Shown: positions 16,897 to 26,221, counted from the stretch's first letter. The stretch: DNA of 64,000 nucleotides from Agrococcus sp. KRD186 (GCF_017168255.1 NZ_JABFAP010000001.1:2280645-2344644), one strand, 5' to 3'. The notes: generated from the sequence alone by a model not told the origin. Numbers and translations: made by a program.

Positions 16897-17669
16897 CAGT
16901 GCATGACCAGACCCGCGGTGACGTTGATCGCCTGCCCAGTCATCGCGCTGCTGGCCGGGCCGGCAAGGAACTGGACGACGGCCGCGACCTCGTCGGCGGT
17001 GACGAAGCGACCCAGGGGCGCTTCGCTCTCCCAGCGCTCGCGCATGCCTTCGAGCGACACACCCTCGGCTCCCGCGTGGCGCCGCATGACGTCCTCGATG
17101 CGGTCGCCTTCGACGGGCCCCGGGCAGACTGCGTTGACGCGCACGCCGCGATCGGCGAGCTCGAGTGCGAGCGTCTGCGTGAGTCCGACGAGCGCCCACT
17201 TGCTCGCGACGTAGTCACCGCGATAGGGCAGGCCGCGCTTGCCGACGTTGCTGGAGAGATTCACGATCGCCGCTCCGTCGCCGTTCAGCAGCGGGATCAC
17301 CTCGCGCGTGACCAGCATCGTGCCCGTGAGGTTGATGCGAAGAGTCTGCTCCCAGCCGCTGAGCGGCATGTCCTCGACCTGGTGGTAGTGGCCGTTCATG
17401 CCCGCGTTGTTCACGAGCACATCGATTCGGCCGTCGAGCAGTCGCCCGGCCTGGGCGACCGCGTCACGGACGCTCGGTTCGGAGGAGACATCGCACCGCA
17501 CCTGATCTACCGTGGCGCCCCCTGCCTCGATGAGCTGGATCGTGTCCGCTGCGTCCTGGATGTCCGCGATCACGACGTGAGCGCCCTCTGAGGCGAAGGT
17601 GCGGGCGATCGCCCGGCCGACCCCCGCGGCGGCGCCGGTGACGAGGACATTCCGGCGTGCACGCGTCAT
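16896..17669 (-). CDS. SDR-family oxidoreductase
   Basis: A 257-residue classical short-chain dehydrogenase. It has the cofactor motif VTGAAAGVGRAIA (TGxxxGxG), NNAG near residue 88, and the catalytic Ser...Tyr-x-x-x-Lys as NLSSNVG...YVASKWA. An acidic Asp after strand 2 (VVIADIQD) suggests NAD preference. Its ATG overlaps the stop of the Zn-dehydrogenase gene by 4 bases, and it is followed by the lactonase, so oxidation of a sugar or sugar alcohol within the island's pathway is the likely role. Confidence 0.9.
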   Translation of the reverse strand: MTRARRNVLVTGAAAGVGRAIARTFASEGAHVVIADIQDAADTIQLIEAGGATVDQVRCDVSSEPSVRDAVAQAGRLLDGRIDVLVNNAGMNGHYHQVEDMPLSGWEQTLRINLTGTMLVTREVIPLLNGDGAAIVNLSSNVGKRGLPYRGDYVASKWALVGLTQTLALELADRGVRVNAVCPGPVEGDRIEDVMRRHAGAEGVSLEGMRERWESEAPLGRFVTADEVAAVVQFLAGPASSAMTGQAINVTAGLVMH

Positions 17670-18742
17670 GCTGTGGCCTCCGCTTCGCCCGACGTCTGCC
17701 CCATCGTGATCACGATCTTTCCGCTCGCCGCGCCGTCCGCCACCGCGAACGCCGCCGCTGCATCGTCGATGTCGTACACGTCCGTCACGAGCGCACCGAG
17801 GTCGACGTTCCGCTCCGACACGTACGACAGCACCCCCGCGAGTTCGTCGAGGCCGAAGACCCAGGATCCGATCACGGTCAGCTGCTTGTGGATGACCTGC
17901 TCGCTGACGTCGACGTCGACGTTGCCGCCCTCGCCGACGAAGGCCAAACGGCCGAGGACCGCCATGGCATCCAGCAGGTCGTGGCGGGCACGGCCGTTGC
18001 CCGACGCATCCAGACCGACCGACGCGCCGCCGCCGCTCCACTCGCGGATCGCGGCAACCGCATCGCCCTCGGCCGGGCTCAGCACGAGGTCGGCACCGGC
18101 CTGCTCGGCGAGCTCGCGCCGCTCGGCCGACATGTCGACCGCGGCGACCCGTGCACCGAAGTCCCTGGCGAACGCCACAGCGGCGAGACCGACCGGGCCG
18201 AGACCGTAGACGACCACGGTGTCGAGGCTCGTGACCGCGAGCTTGCGAAGGGCGTTGTAGGCGGTGCCCGCACCGCACGCGCAATAGGCGGCGACCGTCA
18301 TCGAAAGGTCGTCGGGCACGCGGATGACGTCTCTCGCCCTCGCGACCATCGTCTCGGCGAAGGCGCCGTCGATGTCGAAGCCGTACGTGCGCTTGCCCTC
18401 GCAGTGCATGGGCAGGTCGCGCGTGCACCACGAACAGTGCCCGCAGCCGGAGATGTGGTGAACGATGACGCGGTCGCCGACCGAGAGGCCGACGACGCCG
18501 TCGCCGACCGCCACGATCGTGCCCGCCGGTTCGTGGCCGGGCACCGCGTCGGGATTGATCGTGACGCCGAGCCGCGGCTTGCCACGCTCCTCCGACGGCA
18601 CACGGTACAGATAGTGCAGATCGCTGCCGCACACTCCGGCGGCCTCGATCCGCACCGTGACCTCGTCACGGCCCGCGGGTCGCTCCGGAGCCGTGATCAC
18701 TTCGACCCGCCGATCGCCGGGGAAGAACAGACGCTTGGACAT
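17666..18742 (-). CDS. Zinc-dependent medium-chain dehydrogenase
   Basis: A 358-residue MDR-family alcohol dehydrogenase. Catalytic zinc ligands are the Cys in AAGVCGSDLHYLY and the His/Glu in PGHEPAG. The structural zinc site is the four-Cys lobe GCGHCSWCTRDLPMHC. The Rossmann motif is VVYGLGPVGLAAVAFA. It resembles sorbitol, threonine and L-idonate 5-dehydrogenases, so it probably oxidises a sugar, polyol or sugar acid. The gene follows the ABC importer genes across a strong hairpin and is coupled to the SDR gene. Confidence 0.9.
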   Translation of the reverse strand: MSKRLFFPGDRRVEVITAPERPAGRDEVTVRIEAAGVCGSDLHYLYRVPSEERGKPRLGVTINPDAVPGHEPAGTIVAVGDGVVGLSVGDRVIVHHISGCGHCSWCTRDLPMHCEGKRTYGFDIDGAFAETMVARARDVIRVPDDLSMTVAAYCACGAGTAYNALRKLAVTSLDTVVVYGLGPVGLAAVAFARDFGARVAAVDMSAERRELAEQAGADLVLSPAEGDAVAAIREWSGGGASVGLDASGNGRARHDLLDAMAVLGRLAFVGEGGNVDVDVSEQVIHKQLTVIGSWVFGLDELAGVLSYVSERNVDLGALVTDVYDIDDAAAAFAVADGAASGKIVITMGQTSGEAEATA

Positions 18743-18765
18743 GATGCCTTTCGAGAGGTGTGAGA

Positions 18766-18797
18766 GCCCGGGGCACGGCGAACGCCGCGCCCCGGGC
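18766..18797 (-). terminator. Strong hairpin between binding-protein and dehydrogenase genes
   Basis: GCCCGGGGC (18766-18774) pairs with GCCCCGGGC (18789-18797); CGGCG/CGCCG inside continues the stem after one mismatch. There is no T-run. It follows the binding-protein stop and may act as a partial terminator or a 3'-end stabiliser that keeps binding-protein mRNA above the level of the enzymes downstream. Confidence 0.6.
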
Positions 18798-18808
18798 GAT
18801 TGCTTCGC

Positions 18809-19852
18809 CTACTCCGCCGTGAGGCCGTACTGCTCGAGCACCGCCTCCAGCGTGGTCTTGCGGGCGGTTTCGACGTCGTCGACGTAGGACCCGACGTTCT
18901 CGGTGTCGACGAGCTGGGTGTCGAGGATGACCTCGGACTCCGCGTCGCCGTCGGTCGCGAGCAGGTACGCGAGCGCGATGGCGGTCGCACCCATCTCGTA
19001 CGGCACCTGGTCGATCGTGAAGCCCATCACGCCGTCCTGAATGCCGGTGAACGCGTCGGGGGTCCCGTCGAAGCCGCCGAGCAGCACCTGGCCGGCGAGA
19101 CCCTGCGACTTCAACGCCTCGAGCGCGCCGAGTGCCATGCTGTCGTTCGCCGCCCAGATGGCGTCGAGGTCGGGGTTCGCCTGCAGGATGTTCTCTGCGA
19201 CGGTCTGCCCTTCCTCGCGCGAGAGGTTCGCGATCTGCGAGGCCACGACCTCGACACCGGGGTTCGCCTCAAGCCCGGCGGTGAAGCCGTCCTGTCGCTG
19301 CTGGATGATGTCGCGCCCGGGCGTCCCCTCGAGCACCGCGACGGTGCCGCCGTCGGGCAGGGCGGCGGCGACCCACTCGCCGGCGAGCTCGCCGCCCTGC
19401 TGGTTGTCGGCGACGACCGATGCATCCACATCGGTCGTGACATTGATGCCGTCGGTCACGACGGGGATGCCCTGATTGCGGGCCTCGTCGATCGCGCCGT
19501 TGATGGCGTCGGTGCTCGTTGGGTCGATCTGGATCACGTCGGGTCGCTGCGCGATCAGGTTCTCGATCGACGCGATCTGCGACGACGGCTCGTAGGGGCT
19601 GCTGGCGGGGTTGGTAACCAGGCGCAGCTCGGCACCGAGCGCGTCGGCCATGTCCTGCGCACCGTCTGCGAAGGCCGCATACCAGGGGTTGTCAAGCGTT
19701 GGCAGGCTCTGGCCGATAACGATCGTGTCCTCGTCGCCGCCCTCGCCGCCGCCCTCGCTGCCGCCCGCTGCGCCCGAGCAACCGGTCAGGACCAGTGCGG
19801 TGGAAGCCGCGGCGGCGATTAGGGCGGCGGTGCGTCGGGTACGTCCGTGCAT
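18809..19852 (-). CDS. RbsB-like sugar ABC transporter binding lipoprotein
   Basis: A 347-residue type-1 periplasmic binding protein (Peripla_BP_4). A lipoprotein signal ends in LVLTGC at about residue 25, followed by a Gly/Ser/Glu-rich linker (GAAGGSEGGGEGGDED) to the membrane anchor. The binding domain starts at TIVIGQSLPTLDNPWYAAF. ATG 19852 has AAGGAG 6 bases upstream. An in-frame start at 19876 would put that site inside the gene. It binds the pathway's unknown sugar for the permease and ATPase encoded upstream. Confidence 0.92.
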   Translation of the reverse strand: MHGRTRRTAALIAAAASTALVLTGCSGAAGGSEGGGEGGDEDTIVIGQSLPTLDNPWYAAFADGAQDMADALGAELRLVTNPASSPYEPSSQIASIENLIAQRPDVIQIDPTSTDAINGAIDEARNQGIPVVTDGINVTTDVDASVVADNQQGGELAGEWVAAALPDGGTVAVLEGTPGRDIIQQRQDGFTAGLEANPGVEVVASQIANLSREEGQTVAENILQANPDLDAIWAANDSMALGALEALKSQGLAGQVLLGGFDGTPDAFTGIQDGVMGFTIDQVPYEMGATAIALAYLLATDGDAESEVILDTQLVDTENVGSYVDDVETARKTTLEAVLEQYGLTAE

Positions 19853-19868
19853 GGGAACTCCTTCGTTC

Positions 19869-20873
19869 TTAGTCATTGGTTCTCCTGTTTCTCCAGTCGA
19901 GTCCGACTGCGAGCAAGATCAACCCGCCGACGAACAGGCCCTGGAAGTAGGGCGAGACGTTCAGCAGATTGAGACCGTTGTTGATGACGGTGATCAGCAG
20001 CGCACCGGCGATCGAGCCCCAGACCGAGCCGCGACCACCGCTGAGGCTCGTGCCACCGATGACGACGGCAGCGATCACGATCAGCTCGATGCCGGCACCG
20101 GCGGTCGGCTGGCCGGAGTTCTGACGAGCCGTGAGCACGACGCCCGCGATCCCGCCGAGCACGCCGAGCAGCGCGTACATCGTGATCTTCCAGCGGGGCG
20201 TGCGCACTCCGGAGAGGAATGCCGCCTTCTCGTTGCCGCCGATCGCGAACGCGTAGCGGCCGATCAGGGTGCGCCGGAGCAGCAGAGCGCAGATCGCCAC
20301 GACCAGGAACGCGATGATGACGGGGGTAGGGATCGGACCGATGAAGCCCTGGCCGAGATACGTGAACGCCTCGGGGAGGCCCGAGATCGGCAGGCCTTGC
20401 GTGTAAGCGAGCGCGAGACTCGATCCGATCGTCATGGTTCCGAGCGTGGCGATGAACGCCGGGATCTTAAAGACCGCGACCGCGACACCATTGACCAGGC
20501 CGAAGACCAGGCCGATCGCGAGCGCGATGAGGATGGCTGTCCAGACCGGCGTGCCGCCCTGCATCATGCCCGCCGCGATGACGCCGGTCAGCGCGACCAC
20601 CGACCCGACCGAGAGGTCGATGCCGCCCGCGATGATCACGAACGTCATGCCGGCCGCAAGGATCGCCGTGACCGCGCTCTGCCTGAGGATGTTGATGACG
20701 TTGTACTCGGTGAAGAACGCGTCCGTCAGCGCGCTGAAGATCACGCACACCAGCACGAGGCCGACGAGGGACTGCGACTTCGACAGGATGCCGAGCACGC
20801 GCTCTCGGCGCTCGAGCGCCGAGACGGCGGGCTTGGTGTTGTCGCCGGTGGCGACTTCGGTGTTAGAAAGCAT
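19869..20873 (-). CDS. RbsC-like sugar ABC transporter permease
   Basis: A 334-residue BPD_transp_2 permease with 8-10 membrane segments and the family motif MTFVIIAGGIDLSVGSVVALTGVIAAG. Its ATG overlaps the end of the ATPase gene by 11 bases, and the binding-protein gene follows 16 bases later. Together the three genes form one CUT2-type importer of a pentose, hexose or related compound. Confidence 0.92.
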   Translation of the reverse strand: MLSNTEVATGDNTKPAVSALERRERVLGILSKSQSLVGLVLVCVIFSALTDAFFTEYNVINILRQSAVTAILAAGMTFVIIAGGIDLSVGSVVALTGVIAAGMMQGGTPVWTAILIALAIGLVFGLVNGVAVAVFKIPAFIATLGTMTIGSSLALAYTQGLPISGLPEAFTYLGQGFIGPIPTPVIIAFLVVAICALLLRRTLIGRYAFAIGGNEKAAFLSGVRTPRWKITMYALLGVLGGIAGVVLTARQNSGQPTAGAGIELIVIAAVVIGGTSLSGGRGSVWGSIAGALLITVINNGLNLLNVSPYFQGLFVGGLILLAVGLDWRNRRTND

Positions 20874-22359
20874 GTTCCATGACCTCGTCTTCCGTCAGGC
20901 CGGTGTTGTTGAGAACTGTTGAGACGCGCCCCTCGCGCATGACGAGGATGCGGTCGGCAAGCGCGATCAGCTCCTCGGTCTCGGACGAGATCACGATCAC
21001 CGCGGCGCCCTTTGCGGCCGCGTCGCGGATCATGCGCCAGATGCCCGACCGAGCACCCACGTCGACACCCTTCGAGGGCTCGTCGAAAATCAGCACCTTG
21101 TACTCGTCGAGCAGCCAGCGGCCGATGAGCACCTTCTGCTGGTTGCCGCCGCTGAGATAGGTCGTCGCCTTGTCGATCGTGCGCGGGCGCACGTCGAACG
21201 AGTCGACGCACTCGGTGGCCATGGCCTTCGCGGCCTTGCGCCGGACCCAGGTCGCGACCGAGAGCTTCGCGAGATGCGGCAGCACCACGTTGTCTTCGAT
21301 ACTCGAGCCGAGCAGGAGCCCCTGCGTCTTGCGATCCTCGGGCACGAGCACGAGCCCGGCGCGTATGGCCGCGTTCGGCGTGCGCGGCCGGAAGCGCGCG
21401 CCGTCGAGCGAGACCGATCCAGTGACACCGCGCTCCAGGCCTACGAGCGCACGAACGGTCTCGGTACGGCCGGCGCCGACAAGCCCCGCCATCCCGAGGA
21501 TCTCACCCGGGCGTACGTCGAAACTGATATCAGTGACCTTCCCTCGCACGGAGAGCTCGCTCACGCTAAGCATGGGTGGGCCGGTGAATCGTTCGCCGTG
21601 GTCCGACTCGATCTCTCGCTTCTCGGCCTCGAGCTCACGACCGAGCATCGCCGACACGACCTCGTCGCGCGTGGTCTCAGCCGGTACGCGGGTGCTGAGC
21701 ACCCTACCGTCGCGCATGATGCTGATCCGGTCCGAGATGCGGAAGACCTCGTCAAGCTTGTGGCTGATGTAGATGACCGCGATGCCGCGCGCGGTGAGGC
21801 GCCGGATCGACTCGTGCAGGCGTTCGATCTCTGCCGACGAGAGTGCCGCCGTCGGCTCGTCCATGATGATCAGCCGAGCGTTGGTGGCGAGCGCCTTGGC
21901 GATCTCGACGAGCTGACGTTCAGCCGTCGTCAGATCGGCGACGACGGTCGTCGGCTTGGCCCGTGATCCGATCTCGGCGAGCGCGGCGGCTGCGCCCGAG
22001 CGGATGCTCCGGGCGTGCTCGAAGAGAGCCGTCTCGGGCTCGCGGCCGAGGAAGATGTTGCTCGCACAGTCGAGGTGCGGAATCAGGTTCAGCTCCTGGT
22101 AGACGGTGCTGATGCCGGCTCGCACGGCGGAGCCGGGGTCCTTGAAGTCGGCCGGCGCTCCCTCGAACGCGACCGAACCGGCGTCCGCCTTGTGCACGCC
22201 CGCCACGATCTTGGTGAGCGTGGACTTGCCGGCGCCGTTCTCGCCGAGAAGCGCGTGCACCTCACCGGCGCGCACGTCGAAGTCGACGCCCCGCAACACG
22301 CTGTTGCCGCCGAAGCTCTTGGTCACTCCCCGCACCTCGAGGAGGGGTGGTGTGGTCAT
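20863..22359 (-). CDS. RbsA-like sugar ABC transporter ATPase (two domains)
   Basis: A 498-residue CUT2-family ATPase with two nucleotide-binding domains. The first has Walker A GENGAGKST, signature TTAERQLVEIAKAL and Walker B IIMDEPTAALS. The second has the degenerate Walker A region GLVGAGRTE, signature LSGGNQQKVLIGRWL and FDEPSKGVDVGA. These are the normal features of RbsA/XylG/MglA. It is the first gene of the six-gene operon that runs to the lactonase, behind a well-formed promoter at 22428-22456. Confidence 0.93.
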   Translation of the reverse strand: MTTPPLLEVRGVTKSFGGNSVLRGVDFDVRAGEVHALLGENGAGKSTLTKIVAGVHKADAGSVAFEGAPADFKDPGSAVRAGISTVYQELNLIPHLDCASNIFLGREPETALFEHARSIRSGAAAALAEIGSRAKPTTVVADLTTAERQLVEIAKALATNARLIIMDEPTAALSSAEIERLHESIRRLTARGIAVIYISHKLDEVFRISDRISIMRDGRVLSTRVPAETTRDEVVSAMLGRELEAEKREIESDHGERFTGPPMLSVSELSVRGKVTDISFDVRPGEILGMAGLVGAGRTETVRALVGLERGVTGSVSLDGARFRPRTPNAAIRAGLVLVPEDRKTQGLLLGSSIEDNVVLPHLAKLSVATWVRRKAAKAMATECVDSFDVRPRTIDKATTYLSGGNQQKVLIGRWLLDEYKVLIFDEPSKGVDVGARSGIWRMIRDAAAKGAAVIVISSETEELIALADRILVMREGRVSTVLNNTGLTEDEVMEHAF

Positions 22360-22419
22360 GCGACTGGGCCTCCGTTGATCCCATCAAACGCGTCTCTGCG
22401 GTCGCGCTCTCCATTGAAT

Positions 22420-22456
22420 GTAGGATCAAACTAGAACCTACTCCGCCAAATGTCAA
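22420..22456 (-). promoter_or_regulatory. Promoter and candidate operator of the sugar-uptake operon
   Basis: On the minus strand TTGACA (22451-22456) is followed 17 bases later by TAGTTT (22428-22433), about 70 bases before the ATPase ATG. An inverted repeat GTAGG (22420-22424)/CCTAC (22437-22441) lies over the -10 region, suitable for a repressor. The divergent aldolase gene starts at 22517, so one regulator could control both directions. Confidence 0.6.
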
Positions 22457-22516
22457 AAGACTCAGCGGACTTGCGTTCGTGATAGATAGGCTTCATCCTA
22501 TGTTTGGGAGGTAGTG

Positions 22517-23167
22517 ATGCCGCTTGACAGCGCCGCTCGGGTCTTCGAAGACCTCGAGCGCCATCGAATCGTTCCGGTCGTGTCGATTGAGAACGAAGCA
22601 CACCTCGACGCGCTCGCCGGGGGCCTGGCCCTGGCGGGGCTGCCCATCGTCGAGATCACCCTGCGGAGCGCGTATGCGCACCGCGCGATCGCCCGAGCGT
22701 CGTCGACGCACGCCCTGCGCGTGGGGGCCGGATCGGTGCTGACGGTCGACGACGCGAAAGCCACCGCCGACGCGGGTGCGTCTTTCATCGTCTCACCGGG
22801 CCTGCACAGCGGCGTCGTGGATTGGTGCCTCGACAATGGGATGCCGGTGTTGCCGGGCGTGGCGACCGCGACCGAAGTGCTCGCCGCTCGCGAGATGGGC
22901 CTGCGAACGCTGAAGTTCTTTCCTGCCTCGGTGATAGGCGGCGCAGCGTGGCTCGCCGCGATCGCCGGCCCAATCCCCGATATGCGTTTCGTCGCCACCG
23001 GCGGCATCGACGCCGCCAGCGCTCCTGGTTTCCTCGCGCGACCCAACCTGCTTGCCGTCGGCGGCAGCTGGTTCCTGCCGAAGGGTGCGTCCTCGCGCGA
23101 CCCGGAGGCCACCGCCACAGGAGTTCGCGACGCCCTCGCCGCGCTGACGAATCCTTTGACGCGATGA
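22517..23167 (+). CDS. eda: KDPG/KHG-family aldolase
   Basis: A 216-residue 2-keto-3-deoxy-6-phosphogluconate aldolase-type class I enzyme. The catalytic Glu is in LPIVEITLRS, the phosphate loop is near VLPGVATATEV, and the Schiff-base Lys is in LRTLKFFPASVIGG. It splits a 2-keto-3-deoxy sugar acid phosphate to pyruvate and a triose phosphate. ATG 22517 has GGGAGG 5 bases upstream; a GTG 3 bases earlier is also in frame. It is coupled (ATGA) to the kinase that would supply its substrate. Confidence 0.92.
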   Translation: MPLDSAARVFEDLERHRIVPVVSIENEAHLDALAGGLALAGLPIVEITLRSAYAHRAIARASSTHALRVGAGSVLTVDDAKATADAGASFIVSPGLHSGVVDWCLDNGMPVLPGVATATEVLAAREMGLRTLKFFPASVIGGAAWLAAIAGPIPDMRFVATGGIDAASAPGFLARPNLLAVGGSWFLPKGASSRDPEATATGVRDALAALTNPLTR

Positions 23168-24255
23168 GCGGCGTGCTCACCGACACGCGCGCAGGACACG
23201 AGTTCGATCTCGTCTCGCTGGGCGAGGTGCTGCTGCGACTCGACCCGGGCGAGGGGCGCATTCGCGATGCCCGAACGTTCGAAGCGCACGTCGGCGGCGG
23301 CGAGTTTAACGTCGCCTTCGCGGTCAGCAACTGCTTCGAGCTGCGCACGGGCGTGGTCACGGCACTCGCAGACAACGAGGTCGGCGCGCTGATGAGCTCG
23401 CTCATCCGACAGGGCGGCGTCGACACCTCCCTCATTCAGCGGCGTGACGACGGCGGTACGGGGATCGGCGCCAGGAACGGCCTGAACTTCACGGAACGCG
23501 GCTTCGGTGTGCGCCCGGCATACGGCGTCTCGGACCGCGCATTCAGCGCGGCGGCGAGGCTGGCGCCGGGCGAGGTGGATTGGGATGACCTGTTCCGACG
23601 TCGCGGGGTGCGCTGGTTCCACACCGGCGGCGTGTTCACCGCGCTCTCCCCGTCGTCAGCCGCACTGACGCTGGAAGCGGTGCGGGCTGCCAAGTCGCAC
23701 GGGGTGACGGTGTCGTATGACGTCAATTTCCGGCCGAGTCTCTGGCGCGCCCTCGCAGACCCTGCAGACCATGCAGCGACCACGCGGGAGATCTTCCGGT
23801 ACGTCGACGTGCTCATCAGCAACGAGCCGGAGTACCTGCTCAGCGTCGGCGAGACCGTCGTCGATGCATCCGACGCTCAGGCCGAGCGCTTCCTCCGCAT
23901 GGTCGAACGCGCACGCAAGGATTTCCCTAACATCGCGCTCATGGCGGCGACGCAACGCACCATGCGCTCGGCGTCCGTAAACGATTGGGGCGCGATCGCG
24001 TGGTCCGACCGCACCGGCGTCGTGCACTCATCGGTACGTGAACGCCTCGACATCCTCGACCGGGTAGGCGCGGGCGACTCATTCGTCGCCGGCCTCGCGT
24101 ACGGCCTGCTCACGGGGGCCGAGCTGTCATGGGCGCTCGAGCTGGGCGTCGCACACGGCGCGCTTGTGATGACCACGCCCGGGGACACGTCCAGCGCACG
24201 GCGAACCGAAGTGGAGGCGCTCGCTGCCGGTAGCGGCATCAGGGCCGTACGGTAA
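23164..24255 (+). CDS. PfkB-family kinase, probable 2-keto-3-deoxygluconate kinase
   Basis: A 363-residue ribokinase-family enzyme. The substrate motif is VGGGEFNVAFAVSNCF near the N-terminus, and the catalytic signature DRVGAGDSFVAGLAYGLL lies near the C-terminus. Its ATG overlaps the aldolase stop by 4 bases, so it most likely phosphorylates 2-keto-3-deoxygluconate (or the galacto form) for that aldolase. It is longer than average KdgK (~310 residues), mainly through inserts in the middle. Other sugar-acid substrates remain possible. Confidence 0.88.
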   Translation: MSGVLTDTRAGHEFDLVSLGEVLLRLDPGEGRIRDARTFEAHVGGGEFNVAFAVSNCFELRTGVVTALADNEVGALMSSLIRQGGVDTSLIQRRDDGGTGIGARNGLNFTERGFGVRPAYGVSDRAFSAAARLAPGEVDWDDLFRRRGVRWFHTGGVFTALSPSSAALTLEAVRAAKSHGVTVSYDVNFRPSLWRALADPADHAATTREIFRYVDVLISNEPEYLLSVGETVVDASDAQAERFLRMVERARKDFPNIALMAATQRTMRSASVNDWGAIAWSDRTGVVHSSVRERLDILDRVGAGDSFVAGLAYGLLTGAELSWALELGVAHGALVMTTPGDTSSARRTEVEALAAGSGIRAVR

Positions 24256-24286
24256 TGCCAGGCACGAGGAGGGAAGGGAACGTCCG

Positions 24287-24991
24287 ATGAGACAGAATCT
24301 CTCGCAGTCGGTCGCCGCTCAACTCCTCGCGTCCGTGAGCTCGGGGGAATTCGCGGTCGGCGACAAACTGCCGACCGAACGCGAGCTCATGGTTCGGTAC
24401 GGGGTCGGTCGCAACACGATCCGTGAAGCCGTCCAATCACTCGTCGCACAGTCGATCTTCGACGTACGGCCCGGCCGCGGCACGACGGTGTTGGGCGTCG
24501 ACGGCAGGCGGGCGATCGAGCGCGAACACCTCGAAAGATTACTCACCGACACGGCGGTGGACGACCTGTACGAGTTCCGGATGCTGCTCGAGACCGAGGC
24601 AGCCGCACGCGCGGCCGAGCGCGCCGGTCCACAGGAGCGCGCCGAGGTCGCAGCGGCTCTGCGTCGATACGAAGAAGCCGCCGAGGCCGGTGTCGACGCG
24701 TACCGCCGAGACGTGGAGTTCCACGCCGCCGTAGCCAAGGCCTCGATGAACTCCGCCTACTCCGCAGCCCTGGCCGCGGTGTCCAACACGCTCGTCGCGG
24801 TACGTCGCGCGACCGACACGGTGCCCGGCGCAGTCCAGCGCGCCAGCATCGAGCACCAGGCGATCGCCGAGTTCATCCTCGAGCGCAATTCCGAAGGCGC
24901 TCGCGCGGCAATGGTGGTGCACATCGAGACGGCTCGTCGCACTCTCGCGGTCGCCCGCGCCGCGCAGCGCCACGGCGATTCTGCCCTCTGA
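24287..24991 (+). CDS. GntR/FCD-family regulator 1
   Basis: A 234-residue regulator. The N-terminal winged helix has LPTERELMVRYGVGRNTIREAVQSL; the C-terminal FCD effector domain has LYEFRMLLETEAAARAAERAG and the metal-ligand helix FHAAVAKASMNSAYSAAL. FCD regulators of this type usually bind sugar acids such as gluconate or KDG. It is the third gene of the aldolase-kinase operon and lies just upstream of the palindrome at 25034-25053, its most likely target. Confidence 0.9.
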   Translation: MRQNLSQSVAAQLLASVSSGEFAVGDKLPTERELMVRYGVGRNTIREAVQSLVAQSIFDVRPGRGTTVLGVDGRRAIEREHLERLLTDTAVDDLYEFRMLLETEAAARAAERAGPQERAEVAAALRRYEEAAEAGVDAYRRDVEFHAAVAKASMNSAYSAALAAVSNTLVAVRRATDTVPGAVQRASIEHQAIAEFILERNSEGARAAMVVHIETARRTLAVARAAQRHGDSAL

Positions 24992-25005
24992 CGTCTCGAG
25001 TGCGA

Positions 25006-25053
25006 TTGACCGCGGTGACGTACCTGTGCTTATGTAGAAAACCAGTTTTCTAC
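25006..25053 (+). promoter_or_regulatory. Promoter with 9+2+9 palindrome for dehydratase operon
   Basis: TTGACC (25006-25011) is a -35 candidate and TATGTA (25031-25036) a -10 candidate, with longer-than-ideal spacing. GTAGAAAAC (25034-25042) is perfectly inverted by GTTTTCTAC (25045-25053) and overlaps the -10/start region. The arrangement is that of a repressor site, probably for the FCD regulator encoded just upstream. Confidence 0.65.
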
Positions 25054-25076
25054 CTTCTTTACGAGAGGCAATCCGC

Positions 25077-26183
25077 ATGAGCACCATCGCGAGTGTCGAG
25101 ACCGACTTCTACCGCGTCGACCTCCCAATCACCCTGACTGACTCGACCCACGGCCTCATCCCGCACTTCGAACTCGTCATCGTGCGAGTCACCGACAGCG
25201 ACGGCGCCGTCGGCACGGGCTACACCTACACCGTGAACTCCGGCGCCGGAGCAATCGCGGTGCTCATCGACGAGTACCTCGTGCCGGCCGTCATCGGGCT
25301 CGATGTGGATCTCACCGAACTCTCGTGGACGCGCATGTGGTGGGCCACGCACTACGCCGGGCGCGGCGGACACGCCACCTCGGCGATCTCGGCCATCGAC
25401 ATCGCGCTCTGGGACCTCCGAGCACGCCGCGACCGCAGCCCGCTCTGGCGCTATTTCGGCGGATACGACCCGAAGGTCCCGGTGTACGCGGGCGGTGTGG
25501 ATCTGCAGTTCTCCCTGCCCGAGCTGCTCGAGCAGGCTGACCGCTTCCAAGCCGAGGGGTTCCGCGCGATCAAGATGAAGGTCGGCCGCGCGCGCCTCCG
25601 TGAGGACATCGAGCGTGTGGCGGCGATGCGCGAGCACCTCGGCGACGACTTCCCGCTCATGGTCGACGCGAACATGCAGTGGTCCGCGGACGAGTCGGTC
25701 CGCGCCGCGCGGTCGTTCGCCGAGTTCGGGCTCGTTTGGCTCGAGGAACCCACGATCCCCGACGACATCCCGGGTCACCTCCGCGTCCTCCGCGACGGCG
25801 GGCTGCCCCTCGCGACCGGCGAGAACCTCCACACTCTGCACGAGTTCCGCGCATTCATCACCGCGGGTGCGGTCACCTTCCCCGAGCCCGACGTCTGCAA
25901 CGTCGGCGGCATGACCGTCTTCCGCAAGGTTGCGGCGCTCGCCGAAGCGCACAACCTGCCCGTGACGTCCCATGGCGCGCACGACCTGACGGTGCATCTG
26001 CTCGCCGCTGCCCCCAACCGCAGCTACATGGAGGCGCACGGATTCGGCCTCGAACGATTCCTGCGCGACCCTCTCGTCATCGAAGACGGCTTCGCGATCG
26101 CCCCGGAGCGCGACGGACATGGGCTCGAGTTCGACTACGAGGCCCTACGCCCGTCGCGAATCAGCGCACGCACCTCCGCGTGA
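25077..26183 (+). CDS. Enolase-superfamily acid-sugar dehydratase 1
   Basis: A 368-residue protein of the mandelate racemase subgroup. Visible catalytic elements are the Lys-x-Lys motif in FRAIKMKVGRARLRED, three metal ligands in LMVDANMQW, WLEEPTIP and ATGENLHT, and the general base pair Asp (EPDVCNVGG) and His (TSHGAHDL). Members dehydrate aldonic or aldaric acids to 2-keto-3-deoxy acids, which fits the kinase and aldolase next door. The exact sugar acid cannot be told. It is the first gene of the operon behind the palindromic promoter. Confidence 0.9.
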   Translation: MSTIASVETDFYRVDLPITLTDSTHGLIPHFELVIVRVTDSDGAVGTGYTYTVNSGAGAIAVLIDEYLVPAVIGLDVDLTELSWTRMWWATHYAGRGGHATSAISAIDIALWDLRARRDRSPLWRYFGGYDPKVPVYAGGVDLQFSLPELLEQADRFQAEGFRAIKMKVGRARLREDIERVAAMREHLGDDFPLMVDANMQWSADESVRAARSFAEFGLVWLEEPTIPDDIPGHLRVLRDGGLPLATGENLHTLHEFRAFITAGAVTFPEPDVCNVGGMTVFRKVAALAEAHNLPVTSHGAHDLTVHLLAAAPNRSYMEAHGFGLERFLRDPLVIEDGFAIAPERDGHGLEFDYEALRPSRISARTSA

Positions 26184-26221
26184 GCCATCCGCTTCTCCCA
26201 TCTCACTGAAAGGACACCCGC

